Source of the DNA: Solibacillus sp. FSL W7-1436
Lineage (GTDB): Bacteria; Bacillota; Bacilli; Bacillales_A; Planococcaceae
Length of the DNA: 64,000 bases
NCBI RefSeq assembly: GCF_038007305.1
Contig: NZ_JBBOWV010000001.1
Span: 2,904,501 to 2,968,500, forward strand
Direction of reading: 5' to 3'
Below the pieces are notes generated by a model that saw only the letters and a list, made by a program, of their open reading frames with translations, was not told where the DNA came from and ran no database searches. The first letter of the stretch is position 1; the number at the start of each line of letters is the position of its first letter. The position numbers were made by a program, and so were the translations under genes. Shown one piece after another: positions 35,485-44,107 of the stretch.

Positions 35485-36111
35485 TTGTTGTTAGATACAA
35501 TCATTCTATCAATGATTGAGTTTTTTAAAGGGTTTGGCTATTTCGGTGTGTTACTGGCACTTTGCTTTGAGTTTATTCCAGCAGAAGTCATATTACCGAT
35601 GGCCGGTTTTTGGATTGCTCAAGGGGAATACAGCTATTGGTTAATGGTGCTTGCCGGAACGGTAGGCGGAACAATCGGACCGTTGACTTTATATGCTGTG
35701 GGACGTTATGGTGGTCGTCCAATCGTCCTGAAATACGGGAAGTTCTTCTTGATCAATGAAAAGCAAGTGAATGCATCGGACAAGTTTTTCGCGAAATATG
35801 GTGCAGGTGTCGCATTTTTCGGACGCTTCATGCCAATTGTCCGTACCGCAATTTCTGTACCTTGCGGAATGACTAAAATGAATGTATGGAAATTTACAAT
35901 CTATACTTTTTTGGCAATGTTTCCGATTACCGCGCTTTATGTTTATTTAGGTATTAAGCTGGGGGAAAACTGGGAGCAGGCAGGGGATCTGTTTAAACAG
36001 TACTTGCAGCCGTTTGTCATCATCATTATTATTCTGGCAGTAATTTATGCGATTTATAAATACCGCATCAAATTATTGGAACGTAAAATGAACTTACCTA
36101 ATAAAAAATAA
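35485..36111 (+). CDS. DedA-family membrane protein
   Basis: A roughly 209-residue polytopic protein of the DedA/VTT family, some of which flip undecaprenyl phosphate or phospholipids. It shows the family motifs E-x-x-x-P-A-E (FEFIPAEVILP), GGTIGPLTLYAVGRYGG and FFGRFMPIVRTAISVPCGMTKM. No ATG lies near the expected start. A TTG at 35485 (or 35488) follows GGAG at 6-9 bases, so the exact start is uncertain by a few codons. A terminator follows. Confidence 0.9.
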   Translation: MLLDTIILSMIEFFKGFGYFGVLLALCFEFIPAEVILPMAGFWIAQGEYSYWLMVLAGTVGGTIGPLTLYAVGRYGGRPIVLKYGKFFLINEKQVNASDKFFAKYGAGVAFFGRFMPIVRTAISVPCGMTKMNVWKFTIYTFLAMFPITALYVYLGIKLGENWEQAGDLFKQYLQPFVIIIIILAVIYAIYKYRIKLLERKMNLPNKK

Positions 36112-36115
36112 ATTC

Positions 36116-36148
36116 AAAGGGCAGCCGTATTTAAAGGCTGCCCTTTTA
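36116..36148. terminator. bidirectional intrinsic terminator
   Basis: AAAGGGCAGCC (36116-36126) pairs with GGCTGCCCTTT (36135-36146) between the convergent DedA and Rgg-type genes. Confidence 0.88.
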
Positions 36149-36157
36149 CATTTGCTA

Positions 36158-37021
36158 CTATTTAACAATTAAATTATTTTTAATCTCCTTCTCCAACATT
36201 TTTACTAGTTCTGCTTGTTCTAAATGCTGAAGTATTGTTAACCCTTTTTCTATAAAACCTTCATCCGCACCGTTTAAGTTATTCAGGCAGACGCCTTTTC
36301 TCACATAACAGATCGACAGGTTGATAAAAAGCTGCTCCGATTTACATCTACCGATTGCATCATGCAACAGATGGAGTGCGGAATCAAAGTCTTTTCCTTT
36401 TATATTGATCAGCGACAGATTGATCAGAAAGTTTATTTTTAACTTATTAATATTTTGGAATCCGTTGTACTTGTCGATATGACGAAAAGCAAACTCTTTT
36501 ATTTCGGTTGCAGTAGAAATCGGAAATACAAATAAAATGGCATTCAGCAAATAAATATCAGCTAAATACAATGTATTACGTTGCGAGAGATCCTTCCATA
36601 TGGGAGATAAAGTTTCAGAGGCGAGTACAAAATCACTCGACCTAGCCAAAACGAGCATGCCCTCCATTACTATTTTAATATTCATGATCAGATTGTCATT
36701 CGGATTTTGCCTTAAATAGGCAGCGCATTCTTCAATCATTTGGAGCAGTGCATTTTCGGAATTATAGGTCTGATTGTAGAACTTCTTCATGATCCTTTGA
36801 CGGTCATGCATTTCATAATTGTTGCTTATGTATTCAAACTCCTCATAGGACATTTCAAGCCGCCCCAAAAATTCCTTCAAGATCGAAAATTTAATTTCTC
36901 TGTTATCTCCTTTTTCAAACTTTGAGTAATTGCCTTGTGAGCATATTTTTTCGCTGACGTATTGTTGTGAATAGCCTTTACCGACCCGGATATCTTTTAT
37001 AGCTTGCCCGTAATTTTTCAT
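36158..37021 (-). CDS. Rgg/GadR/MutR-type transcriptional regulator
   Basis: A 287-residue regulator. Residues 1-65 form a Cro-type helix-turn-helix (YGQAIKDIRVGKGYSQ, then NYSKFEKGD). The remaining about 220 residues are a series of helical repeats, as in the TPR-like peptide-binding domain of Rgg proteins (RRNPP superfamily). Length and layout match Rgg (about 285-300 residues). AGGTGA precedes the ATG. A strongly translated 19-residue hydrophobic peptide ORF begins 84 bases away on the other strand, the classical rgg-shp arrangement. I infer that it binds the processed peptide and controls the motif copies at 37035 and 27847. No Rgg/SHP pair in this bacterial family is known to me. Confidence 0.85.
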   Translation of the reverse strand: MKNYGQAIKDIRVGKGYSQQYVSEKICSQGNYSKFEKGDNREIKFSILKEFLGRLEMSYEEFEYISNNYEMHDRQRIMKKFYNQTYNSENALLQMIEECAAYLRQNPNDNLIMNIKIVMEGMLVLARSSDFVLASETLSPIWKDLSQRNTLYLADIYLLNAILFVFPISTATEIKEFAFRHIDKYNGFQNINKLKINFLINLSLINIKGKDFDSALHLLHDAIGRCKSEQLFINLSICYVRKGVCLNNLNGADEGFIEKGLTILQHLEQAELVKMLEKEIKNNLIVK

Positions 37022-37034
37022 TCCATCACCTAAA

Positions 37035-37067
37035 TTATTCTTTTAGGCATATTATACACTTTTCGCC
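37035..37067 (+). promoter_or_regulatory. shared operator-like motif, copy B
   Basis: TTATTCTTTTAGG (37035-37047), 16 bases, CGCC (37064-37067), identical in layout to 27847-27879. Here it also forms the inverted repeat CCTAAA-N7-TTTAGG. It lies in the 83-bp divergent region between the regulator and the peptide ORF. A minus-strand TATAAT (37051-37056) for the regulator overlaps it, so autoregulation is plausible. Confidence 0.55.
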
Positions 37068-37104
37068 GGATAGTTTGTAAAAATAATACAAAGGAGGGGA
37101 CGGA

Positions 37105-37164
37105 ATGGTAGATTTATTAATCACAACTTTTGAACTGTGGATTATTGGGACCGGTGGAGGATGA
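37105..37164 (+). CDS. 19-residue hydrophobic peptide, SHP-pheromone-like (copy B)
   Basis: The frame encodes MVDLLITTFELWIIGTGGG and ends at TGA 37162-37164. AAAGGAGGGG lies 7 bases before the ATG, one of the strongest ribosome sites in the window, which argues for real translation. It resembles SHP precursors: about 20 residues, hydrophobic, an acidic residue about ten positions from the end and a Gly-rich tail. It lacks the usual N-terminal lysines. It is divergent from the Rgg-type gene and 159 bases upstream of an ABC transporter that may be its export route or its target. The frame stays open 13 codons past the TGA, so a longer ancestral form is possible. Confidence 0.65.
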   Translation: MVDLLITTFELWIIGTGGG

Positions 37165-37323
37165 GTTACGCAATTAGAGGATTCATATACAACGAGTAAT
37201 CGGTAAATTCCGAATCTGATCGTTTCATCTCCTTTTTGAACAGGAAGAGCCTTACGCATTTTAGGCAAACTGTTCAAAGAGGAACCTGTATTTTCAAAAT
37301 CAACAAGTGAAGGAGGGTGGATA

Positions 37324-39807
37324 GTGAATGAAGTAATTCGTTTTCTCCTGAAAGGCTGGTTAAAAAGCAAATATATTTTTATATTACCTGTTGCAATTAC
37401 TGTACTTGTCGGGACGATGTTCGTAATGAATAGTATGCAATCGGGTGCTACCAAGCAGGAACTGCAGGAAATGTTCAACAACCGAAAAGATACCGTGCAT
37501 TTATTGATTACGAGTACATTAACTAAAGAACGTGTTATAGGTCTTACACCGGAAGAACAGCAATCACTGCAAAGTCTTCTATTGAAAGAGCAATATATAA
37601 ACGATATTTTAAAGAAATTAGCCGAGAATGATTTACAGATAGTCGACCAGCAGCTTGCCTATTTAAATGAATATGAAAACTACATAGCATTCAAAGCAAT
37701 CCCTTATCTTGGGGAACATACAGTGGAAGTAGAACGGGAGAAAGCGGAAGCGCTTTTTGATCATCAGTTGGGCTATACCGAACAAAATACGCCCTTTAAA
37801 ACGGCCTTATTTACAAAACAATTATTCCATATTCTATTCAGTCCCATTACGGCCTTTCTTCTATTACTGGCTTTTTGCTATCAATATATGTTTGACAGGG
37901 AAAATAGGACATTCGATTTCTTTAAGATCAATTCATTGTCCAGTACAGCCATTTATTTTGGATACTTGATTCCTTTGTTGATGGTCGTCCTTTGCTACAT
38001 CGCCCTTGCATGCGCTGTGTCGATACTGCCGCCGTTATTAACAGGGAATCTCAACACAATTTACTATCCTGTTGAAGTGGCAATGAATTCCGAAATCATT
38101 TTAGTCCCGATATGGAAATGGCTGGTGTTTATCCCGATTGGCTGGGGGATTTTCAGTGCGCTATTATTGCTGCTGTTTACTTGCCTGATTAAACAGCAAA
38201 CGAGATTAGGTTTTCTGTTCGCACTGATCAGTGTACCGGTTTTAATCAGCTATATGATTTCTTTGAAGACCGGGTTTCAGAGATATAATCCGATTCACTT
38301 GATAGTTTCATATGAACAGCTCTTACTGAATTCGAATCGTTTTGTTCTTTATCTGATCATCATGTTATTGCTGGCTGTGGTATGTACAGGGCTTACTTAT
38401 ACGGTTATAAATTTGCAAAATATTAGTTTTGGCTTGCCTGATTATACAGCTTCCAAAAAACAGTATCAACCTAACAGGAAATTTAAATTATTACAATTTG
38501 AGTATTTGAAAAAGAGGCGGAAAGGCCATATTCTTATGACCGTTCTTCTGCTGTTTGGAATAATCGGGGGTACGGTCATTGCAGTGAATGAGCAGTACCG
38601 AACATATCCTGACAAAGCACTGAAGGTAATCGAAAGTGCGCAAAATACGATTATCCAAGATCATGTCCATTGGAAAATGGTCTCAGATGAATTTGAAATG
38701 GAGCAGGAATTGCATAGACAAATGGCAGAGGAAACGGGTGAAGAGCTGGAACTGCTTGATCAAAATCCCTATCAGTCAATGATCATACAATTAGAAATGC
38801 GGTTTGTGGCGCTGGAACATCTGAAGGGGGACATTCAATCTCCGACATTTGCCGAGACATTTCGGGATGTGATGAGCTCATTTGAGCCAGGTTCTTATAA
38901 AGAAAGTGATAATACACTTTGGACATTGACCGACATGGCATCGGAAGAGCAGGAAATACTCCTGGATGACAAAAGGATAGACCCGTGGCCAATTGGACAT
39001 AAATGGGTATCTAATTTTGATGATCCAAGTCAGGCTTTAGATCAGGAACATTACGAACGGTTAAAACTGTACCAGGAACAAAATACAAAATACGGAGACA
39101 GCAGCACGTTTGCTATGTACAGATTAGTAGAATGGAACATAATGCTGATTGTCCTGTTTTTCTTTATATTTTTGTTATGGACAACGATGGCCGACGAATA
39201 TAGGCCAAACCCGTCGATGAACTTTTTAGCAACTAAACCGATTCGATTTTCTTCTATATATATAATGAAGTGGATTTATAATTTAACGATTTCCTGTAGC
39301 TTGTTGCTCATTACGGGTACTGTTGTTTTTTTGATCGCTACCTTTATTGGTGGTGTAGGTGACGGAGATTATCCGGTATTGATTTATGCAACAGAACAGA
39401 TGGAGGAGCATTTTTTCTTTTCAAATGCGAACAATGCCTATTTCTATTTTGAAAGCTTGACCTCATTGCTTCTCAAAAGCGGAGTGCTAGTATTCATGCA
39501 GCTATTCTTTTTAAATAGCTTGTTCAGCTTTGTCGGGAAATTGATGAAAAACCATTATGCTGCGATTATCGTTACATCTTTACTTGTCATTGCCGGGTAC
39601 TTTGCAGGGAACCATTATATAGAATTATCAAGTAGTATGTATAATCCATTTGTATATTTTGATACATGGAATATTGTAGATGGCTGGAAATCGATTGAGG
39701 CAAACAATGGAAAAGTGAACTTCCTGACGGGTACAGTCATTTTACTGATCAGCGGCAGCCTATTGTTCTTTGTAGGTCTTTTAGTTAAAAGGAAGGTGAC
39801 TTCATAA
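37324..39807 (+). CDS. large ABC-type membrane protein
   Basis: An 827-residue membrane protein with two similar halves. Each half has an N-terminal segment with a large extracytoplasmic domain and then a cluster of five or six hydrophobic segments (residues about 150-350 and 590-825). This is the layout of a fused ABC-2-type permease. The GTG at 37324 follows AGGAGGG. The ATPase gene overlaps its stop by one base, so the two form one transporter. Position behind the peptide ORF suggests regulation by the Rgg-type protein. Substrate is unknown; the peptide itself, a bacteriocin-like product or lipids are possible. Confidence 0.8.
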   Translation: MNEVIRFLLKGWLKSKYIFILPVAITVLVGTMFVMNSMQSGATKQELQEMFNNRKDTVHLLITSTLTKERVIGLTPEEQQSLQSLLLKEQYINDILKKLAENDLQIVDQQLAYLNEYENYIAFKAIPYLGEHTVEVEREKAEALFDHQLGYTEQNTPFKTALFTKQLFHILFSPITAFLLLLAFCYQYMFDRENRTFDFFKINSLSSTAIYFGYLIPLLMVVLCYIALACAVSILPPLLTGNLNTIYYPVEVAMNSEIILVPIWKWLVFIPIGWGIFSALLLLLFTCLIKQQTRLGFLFALISVPVLISYMISLKTGFQRYNPIHLIVSYEQLLLNSNRFVLYLIIMLLLAVVCTGLTYTVINLQNISFGLPDYTASKKQYQPNRKFKLLQFEYLKKRRKGHILMTVLLLFGIIGGTVIAVNEQYRTYPDKALKVIESAQNTIIQDHVHWKMVSDEFEMEQELHRQMAEETGEELELLDQNPYQSMIIQLEMRFVALEHLKGDIQSPTFAETFRDVMSSFEPGSYKESDNTLWTLTDMASEEQEILLDDKRIDPWPIGHKWVSNFDDPSQALDQEHYERLKLYQEQNTKYGDSSTFAMYRLVEWNIMLIVLFFFIFLLWTTMADEYRPNPSMNFLATKPIRFSSIYIMKWIYNLTISCSLLLITGTVVFLIATFIGGVGDGDYPVLIYATEQMEEHFFFSNANNAYFYFESLTSLLLKSGVLVFMQLFFLNSLFSFVGKLMKNHYAAIIVTSLLVIAGYFAGNHYIELSSSMYNPFVYFDTWNIVDGWKSIEANNGKVNFLTGTVILLISGSLLFFVGLLVKRKVTS

Positions 39808-40673
39808 TGGTTTTGCAAGTAAATGAACTTGAAATGAAATACAAAAGTAAACGGGTACTGGAGAATATTACGTTTTCAATTGGTACCGGTGAAATAATCG
39901 GAATCGTTGGGCCGAATGGAGCAGGGAAATCCTCATTAATGCGCTCGGTATTAGGATTGGAAAAGATTGATAAGGGAACTGTTCATATAAACAATATTTC
40001 CAACGCCAACCCTGAATTCTTTAGATATATTTCCTTTTTGCCAAGTGATAATTACTTGTATATGCAATTAACCGGTTATGATCATCTATCGTTTGTGGCG
40101 AACATTTATCATATACCGCAACAAGAAATAGAAGACGTCATAGAGTTGATCGGCATCCGCTCATATGTGCATCAGTCCGTCAAATCTTATTCTTACGGAA
40201 TGCGTCAACACTTGCTTATCGCGTTAAGTATATTGACGGAGCCGCTCATTATTTTAATGGATGAGCCTTTTAATGGACTGGATCCGACGAGCATTATTGA
40301 ATTAAAACAATTGATTCAAGTGCTGCATGCAAAAGGGGTCAGCATCGTCATTTCAACACATAACCTGGATTTACTGGAGGATTTGACGGATACGATCTGG
40401 TTCATTAAAGAAGGAAAGCTTTATACAGACCCTTTGCATTCAAGTAAGGAAGTACAATACGAAATCAAGTATTCATATCCTGGTGATTTTCCTCAAGTAA
40501 TGAAAAAAAGTCATCTTCCTTATGAAGTTAAGGAGAATCTGCTCATTACAGATGGGGCGTTTGCGATTGAAACTTATCTTCAATGGTTACTGAAAAACGG
40601 TGTGCAAATCCATTCGGTGAATCCGATCAACCAGAATTTGGAGAAATTGTATCGTGATTTTTATAATCTATAA
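39807..40673 (+). CDS. ABC transporter ATP-binding protein
   Basis: A 288-residue ATPase with Walker A GPNGAGKSS near residue 36, a degenerate signature YSYGMRQ in place of LSGGQ, and Walker [15 protein letters not shown] followed by the H-loop STHN. This form (YSxGMxQ) is usual in ABC-2 exporters for drugs, bacteriocins or lipids. Its ATG shares one base with the stop of the membrane protein. A perfect terminator follows, closing the operon peptide-permease-ATPase. Confidence 0.9.
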   Translation: MVLQVNELEMKYKSKRVLENITFSIGTGEIIGIVGPNGAGKSSLMRSVLGLEKIDKGTVHINNISNANPEFFRYISFLPSDNYLYMQLTGYDHLSFVANIYHIPQQEIEDVIELIGIRSYVHQSVKSYSYGMRQHLLIALSILTEPLIILMDEPFNGLDPTSIIELKQLIQVLHAKGVSIVISTHNLDLLEDLTDTIWFIKEGKLYTDPLHSSKEVQYEIKYSYPGDFPQVMKKSHLPYEVKENLLITDGAFAIETYLQWLLKNGVQIHSVNPINQNLEKLYRDFYNL

Positions 40674-40675
40674 TA

Positions 40676-40716
40676 GAAACAAGCCGTTGTCAGAAAGTAT
40701 GACAACGGCTTGTTTC
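40676..40716. terminator. bidirectional intrinsic terminator
   Basis: A 17-bp perfect stem (40676-40692 with 40700-40716) lies between the convergent ABC operon and DUF4256 gene. Confidence 0.9.
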
Positions 40717-40733
40717 TAGTTGGTAACGTTAAA

Positions 40734-41297
40734 CTAAACAGTAAGGGATCCTCTAAATCCGCGTGCACCGTAGTATGAGTCCGCACCGTTATGGTACATG
40801 AAAATTGTTTCGTATCGTCGGTCGCAGAAAATCGCTCCGCCAAGTCTACGAATATCCGGAGGTGTCAAAACCCAGCTCGATGTTTTTAAATCAAATTTCC
40901 CGAGTTGCTGCAAAGAGCGGTATTCGACTTCCGTTAAAATATCAATTCCCATTGTCGCGGCCATATTCATCGCACTGTCTTCCGGTTTGTTTTTCTTGCG
41001 CGCATCCAACGCTTCCTGGTCATAACAAATACTTCTGCGTCCTTTAGGGCTTTCAGCTGAGCAGTCCATAAATGTGTAGGTATCCGTTTCATGGTTATAT
41101 GCTACGACATCAGGTTCACCTTCTGTACGTTCCATTTCATTAAGAGACCACAGTTTTACCGGATTTGCTTCAAGCTTTGTCTGCACATTTTCCCAATCAA
41201 TATTCGGATGACGTTCCATATGCTGTAAAAAGCGTGCTTTCAATGTTGAAAGAAGTTGTTCTTGCTGTTCGTTTGTTAATACTTTTTTAGCTGCCAT
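40734..41297 (-). CDS. DUF4256 family protein
   Basis: A 187-residue soluble protein of a family without known function. Recognisable conserved stretches include EPDVVAYNHETDTYTFMDCSAESPKGRRS and GGAIFCDRRYETIFMYHNGADSYYGARGFRG. ATG 41297 is preferred over a GTG 12 bases earlier because GAGGTG lies 9 bases upstream. Aromatic and Gly-rich motifs suggest a compact enzyme-like fold, but no activity is assigned. Confidence 0.85.
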   Translation of the reverse strand: MAAKKVLTNEQQEQLLSTLKARFLQHMERHPNIDWENVQTKLEANPVKLWSLNEMERTEGEPDVVAYNHETDTYTFMDCSAESPKGRRSICYDQEALDARKKNKPEDSAMNMAATMGIDILTEVEYRSLQQLGKFDLKTSSWVLTPPDIRRLGGAIFCDRRYETIFMYHNGADSYYGARGFRGSLTV

Positions 41298-41454
41298 AAT
41301 AGAGAACACCTCTTTAAGTAGTTGATGTCTTTAATGATACTGTAGTTTTGAGAATAATGTCTACTGATGGCTAATTTTCATACTAAATAAATCTACTTCC
41401 AATAATAGATTGCATCATAATTATATTTGCACAAAATTGAATTGGTTAATATGT

Positions 41455-41484
41455 GTAGACAAATGAATTAATATGGTATATACT
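41455..41484 (+). promoter_or_regulatory. promoter of the cold-shock gene
   Basis: TAGACA (41455-41460), 18 bases, TATACT (41479-41484): both hexamers match the vegetative consensus at five of six positions. It gives a 5' leader of about 145 bases. Confidence 0.55.
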
Positions 41485-41517
41485 AAGGTTAATAAGAAAT
41501 GTTACAAGCACAACAAT

Positions 41518-41583
41518 AAATTCACCTATTACAAAATGTATTCGTGTTTTATTTAGTACTTTTTGTAATATGTGAATTTTTTT
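41518..41583 (+). promoter_or_regulatory. cold-shock leader hairpin with T-tract
   Basis: AAATTCAC plus TATTACAAAA (41518-41536) pairs with TTTTGTAATA plus GTGAATTT (41561-41579), interrupted by one mismatch, and is followed by TTTTTTT. Cold-shock mRNAs are known for temperature-responsive leaders. The T-tract also makes it look like a conditional terminator. Confidence 0.55.
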
Positions 41584-41635
41584 CTTTATGAGGAATTGTG
41601 ATCTTATTAAATTTAATTAAATGGAGGTCATTTAA

Positions 41636-41836
41636 ATGACACAAGGTACAGTAAAATGGTTTAACGCAGAAAAAGGTTTTGGATTTATCGAAGTTGAAGG
41701 CGGAAACGACGTATTCGCTCACTTCTCAGCAATCCAAGGCGACGGTTTCAAATCTTTAGACGAAGGTCAAAAAGTTGAATTTGAAATCGAAGACGGTCAA
41801 CGTGGCCCACAAGCTACAAACATCGTAAAACTTTAA
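41636..41836 (+). CDS. cold-shock protein, CspB/CspD type
   Basis: A 66-residue OB-fold RNA/DNA chaperone. RNP1 (KGFGFI, residues 14-19) and RNP2 (VFAHF, residues 26-30) are intact. The family binds single-stranded nucleic acid and melts structures at low temperature. TGGAGGTC precedes the ATG. A long structured leader and a strong terminator flank it. Confidence 0.96.
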   Translation: MTQGTVKWFNAEKGFGFIEVEGGNDVFAHFSAIQGDGFKSLDEGQKVEFEIEDGQRGPQATNIVKL

Positions 41837-41855
41837 TTTTAAAGCTGCAACGATA

Positions 41856-41888
41856 AACTGCATCCCAAATATGGGATGCAGTTTTTTT
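41856..41888 (+). terminator. intrinsic terminator
   Basis: AAACTGCATCCCA (41856-41868) pairs with TGGGATGCAGTTT (41872-41884), then a T-run; it ends the cold-shock gene. Confidence 0.9.
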
Positions 41889-41980
41889 GTGGCTGAATTT
41901 ATATACTGTCGTAGGAAGCTGTAAAAGTTTCATTTAAAATAGTCAATTATGTATGCAAACTTCTTTAAAAGCCAAAATGA

Positions 41981-42006
41981 AAAGAAAACGCTACAAATTT
42001 GTAGCG
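41981..42006 (-). terminator. intrinsic terminator
   Basis: CGCTACAAATTTGTAGCG (41989-42006) is a perfect palindrome; on the minus strand T-rich sequence follows. It ends the spore-protein gene. Confidence 0.82.
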
Positions 42007-42021
42007 CTTCCTTCTCGTTAA

Positions 42022-42234
42022 TTATTGTTGATTGTTTGAATTTCCGCGTAATTGCTGCTCCGCCATCTGTACTAGGCGTTTCGTAATTTCGCCACCTACA
42101 GAGCCGTTAGCACGTGCTGAAGCGTCTGGTCCTAATTGAACACCAAACTCTTGTGCAATTTCGTACTTCATTTGGTCAACTGCTTGTTGTGCACCAGGTA
42201 CACGTAATTTGTTTGAGCTGTTGTTGTTTGCCAT
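42022..42234 (-). CDS. alpha/beta-type small acid-soluble spore protein
   Basis: A 70-residue DNA-binding spore protein. It contains the germination-protease cleavage region [10 protein letters not shown] (residues 23-32) and the second conserved block [21 protein letters not shown]. Such proteins coat spore DNA and are degraded at germination, showing that the organism sporulates. Expression is expected from the forespore sigma factor G; I did not identify that promoter with confidence. Confidence 0.96.
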   Translation of the reverse strand: MANNNSSNKLRVPGAQQAVDQMKYEIAQEFGVQLGPDASARANGSVGGEITKRLVQMAEQQLRGNSNNQQ

Positions 42235-42519
42235 TGTTATCGCCTCCTTATGACATTAGAATGCACAGGGAAGAAAGTTTCATACCATATCAGGAATAGG
42301 TAATTTACAGTTCAATTGGTAACGTTTTTATAAAATGGTGAAGTTTTTGTAATTACGATTATCATCGATAAACAATAGATCACACAGGATAGAAAGCACC
42401 GTACCTAAAGCAAATTAGAAAAATTGTCGGATTGTAACATATGGAATAAAGTGGTTTAATTGGGACATCTAGTATTGATTTGTCATCGTACATAATCGTT
42501 GCCGAAAGGAATGACAGTA

Positions 42520-43278
42520 TTGAATTCAATTATCGAAAACAATAAAAAAAGCTGGGATATTGTAGCGAAGCATTTTGCTGGAGGAGATGCGTTGCCAAGC
42601 TATGGACCTTTAGCACAAACAGAAGATGAATTGAATTTAATCGGAGATGTTGCCGGGAAAACAGTGCTGGAAGTTGGATTTGGAAGCGGCCATTCTCTTT
42701 TATATATGAACAACAATGGAGCAAAGGAGCTTTGGGGTGTTGATTTTTCGAGTGCCCAAAAGGATCTGGCGGAGAAAACGTTAAACGGCATCGAGGCAAT
42801 CTTATTTACGGCTCCAATGGAAGAAGAAATCGGTCTGCCGAAAAATTATTTTGACTTAGTGTATTCCATTTATGCGATTGGCTGGTCAAGTGATCTTCCG
42901 GCAACGTTTAAGTTAATTCACAGCTACTTAAAAGAAGGCGGCGAGTTCATTTTCAGCTGGGAACACCCTTTCTATTATCAAATTAAATGCCGTGACCATC
43001 AGTTTATTTTAACGGATTCCTACCAGCGTGAAGGTTATATTGAAACAACGTCATTTAAAGGGGAAGATGCGCCAATGCAAATACCGAAATATAAAATGAC
43101 GACATTTATAAACGCACTTTTAAAAGTAGACTTTGAACTTGTAGAAATTATTGAAAGTGATATTCCGGTACATTCAAAAGGTGAAGAAATTCCGTATTCC
43201 GAAAAGTATTATTCTCTTCATAAAGCAAGTCACTTTCCAACGACCTTTATCGTGAAGGCTCGAAAACGTATTTTATAG
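42520..43278 (+). CDS. class I SAM-dependent methyltransferase
   Basis: A 252-residue soluble enzyme with motif I VLEVGFGSGHSL (residues about 49-60) and an acidic second-strand end in LWGVDFSSAQ, both for S-adenosylmethionine binding. The TTG at 42520 is chosen because AAAGGA lies 9 bases upstream; an ATG at 42511 abuts that site. It resembles UbiE/YxbB-type methyltransferases of the Methyltransf_11 group. The acceptor is unknown. It heads a run of short plus-strand genes reaching 46205. Confidence 0.87.
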   Translation: MNSIIENNKKSWDIVAKHFAGGDALPSYGPLAQTEDELNLIGDVAGKTVLEVGFGSGHSLLYMNNNGAKELWGVDFSSAQKDLAEKTLNGIEAILFTAPMEEEIGLPKNYFDLVYSIYAIGWSSDLPATFKLIHSYLKEGGEFIFSWEHPFYYQIKCRDHQFILTDSYQREGYIETTSFKGEDAPMQIPKYKMTTFINALLKVDFELVEIIESDIPVHSKGEEIPYSEKYYSLHKASHFPTTFIVKARKRIL

Positions 43279-43290
43279 GAGGCAAGAAAA

Positions 43291-44093
43291 ATGATCCGAA
43301 AGTTAACAAATGAGGACCTTGAAATTACAATGACACTTGTAAATAAAAAGCCGGCGGAAAATTTATTTATCATCGGTGATATTGAGGCATATGGGATGGA
43401 ATCTGATATCCAGGATTTATGGGGGCAATTTGAAGGTAATCAGCTAAAAGCGATATTACTGCGCTATGATCAGAACTATATCCCGTATAGTGAAGGGAAT
43501 TATGATGTCGAAGGGTTGCAAAAATAATCAACGAAAACCGAGGTCGGATCGAAATATCGGGACTACAGCATTTAGTCGCTCCATTAAAAAAATGGATTGA
43601 CCGCGGTATTCGACGGGACAGTGAAACGTATTATGCAAAATGTACAAAATTGACGGTTCCGACTGCTGAATTGGATTTTTCAAATGTGACGTATTTACAG
43701 CCAGGTGAGTACGCAGAAAATATTGAAATGCTCCAATCGATTCCCGAATTTTCAACGGGTACATTTAGTGTTGAAGGAAGAGAGCGCGCGGAAAAATTTA
43801 AAACAGGGCGTACTTATATTATTCGTGATGAACAAGGTGTGATGGTCTCTTCAGCATCAACAACAGCGGAAAATTCTCAGTCTGCAATGATTGTAGGCGT
43901 CGGTACGAGACCAGGTTACGGGAAAAAGGGATATGCGACACATTGCATGTTAAAACTTTGCCAAGACCTGCTCGATGAAGGAAAATCAATTTGCCTGTTC
44001 TATGATAATCCGGCTGCCGGACGCATTTATAAACGGATTGGATTTGAGGATATCGGTTTTTGGACTATGGTTCGTTATGAAGAGGGGAAATAA
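43291..44093 (+). pseudogene. GNAT N-acetyltransferase, frameshifted at an A5 run
   Basis: The first frame (43291-43527, 78 codons) ends in CAA AAA TAA. Re-reading from the -1 frame (AAA ATA ATC AAC) gives continuous coding sequence to 44093 with the acetyl-CoA motif GVGTRPGYGKKGYATHCM and a terminal IYKRIGFEDIGFW. The joined protein would have about 267 residues, a two-part GNAT like YhdJ-type acetyltransferases. One extra A in the run (six instead of five) would restore the frame. It may be a sequencing error, slippage-controlled expression or true decay. AGGAGG precedes the first ATG. Confidence 0.75.
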
Positions 44094-44107
44094 GGGGGAG
44101 ACAAATT

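Noticed and set aside
37035-37481. 148-codon minus-strand frame across the peptide ORF
   Set aside because: It overlaps the strongly signalled peptide frame and the start of the ABC permease, has no ribosome site and no recognisable motif.
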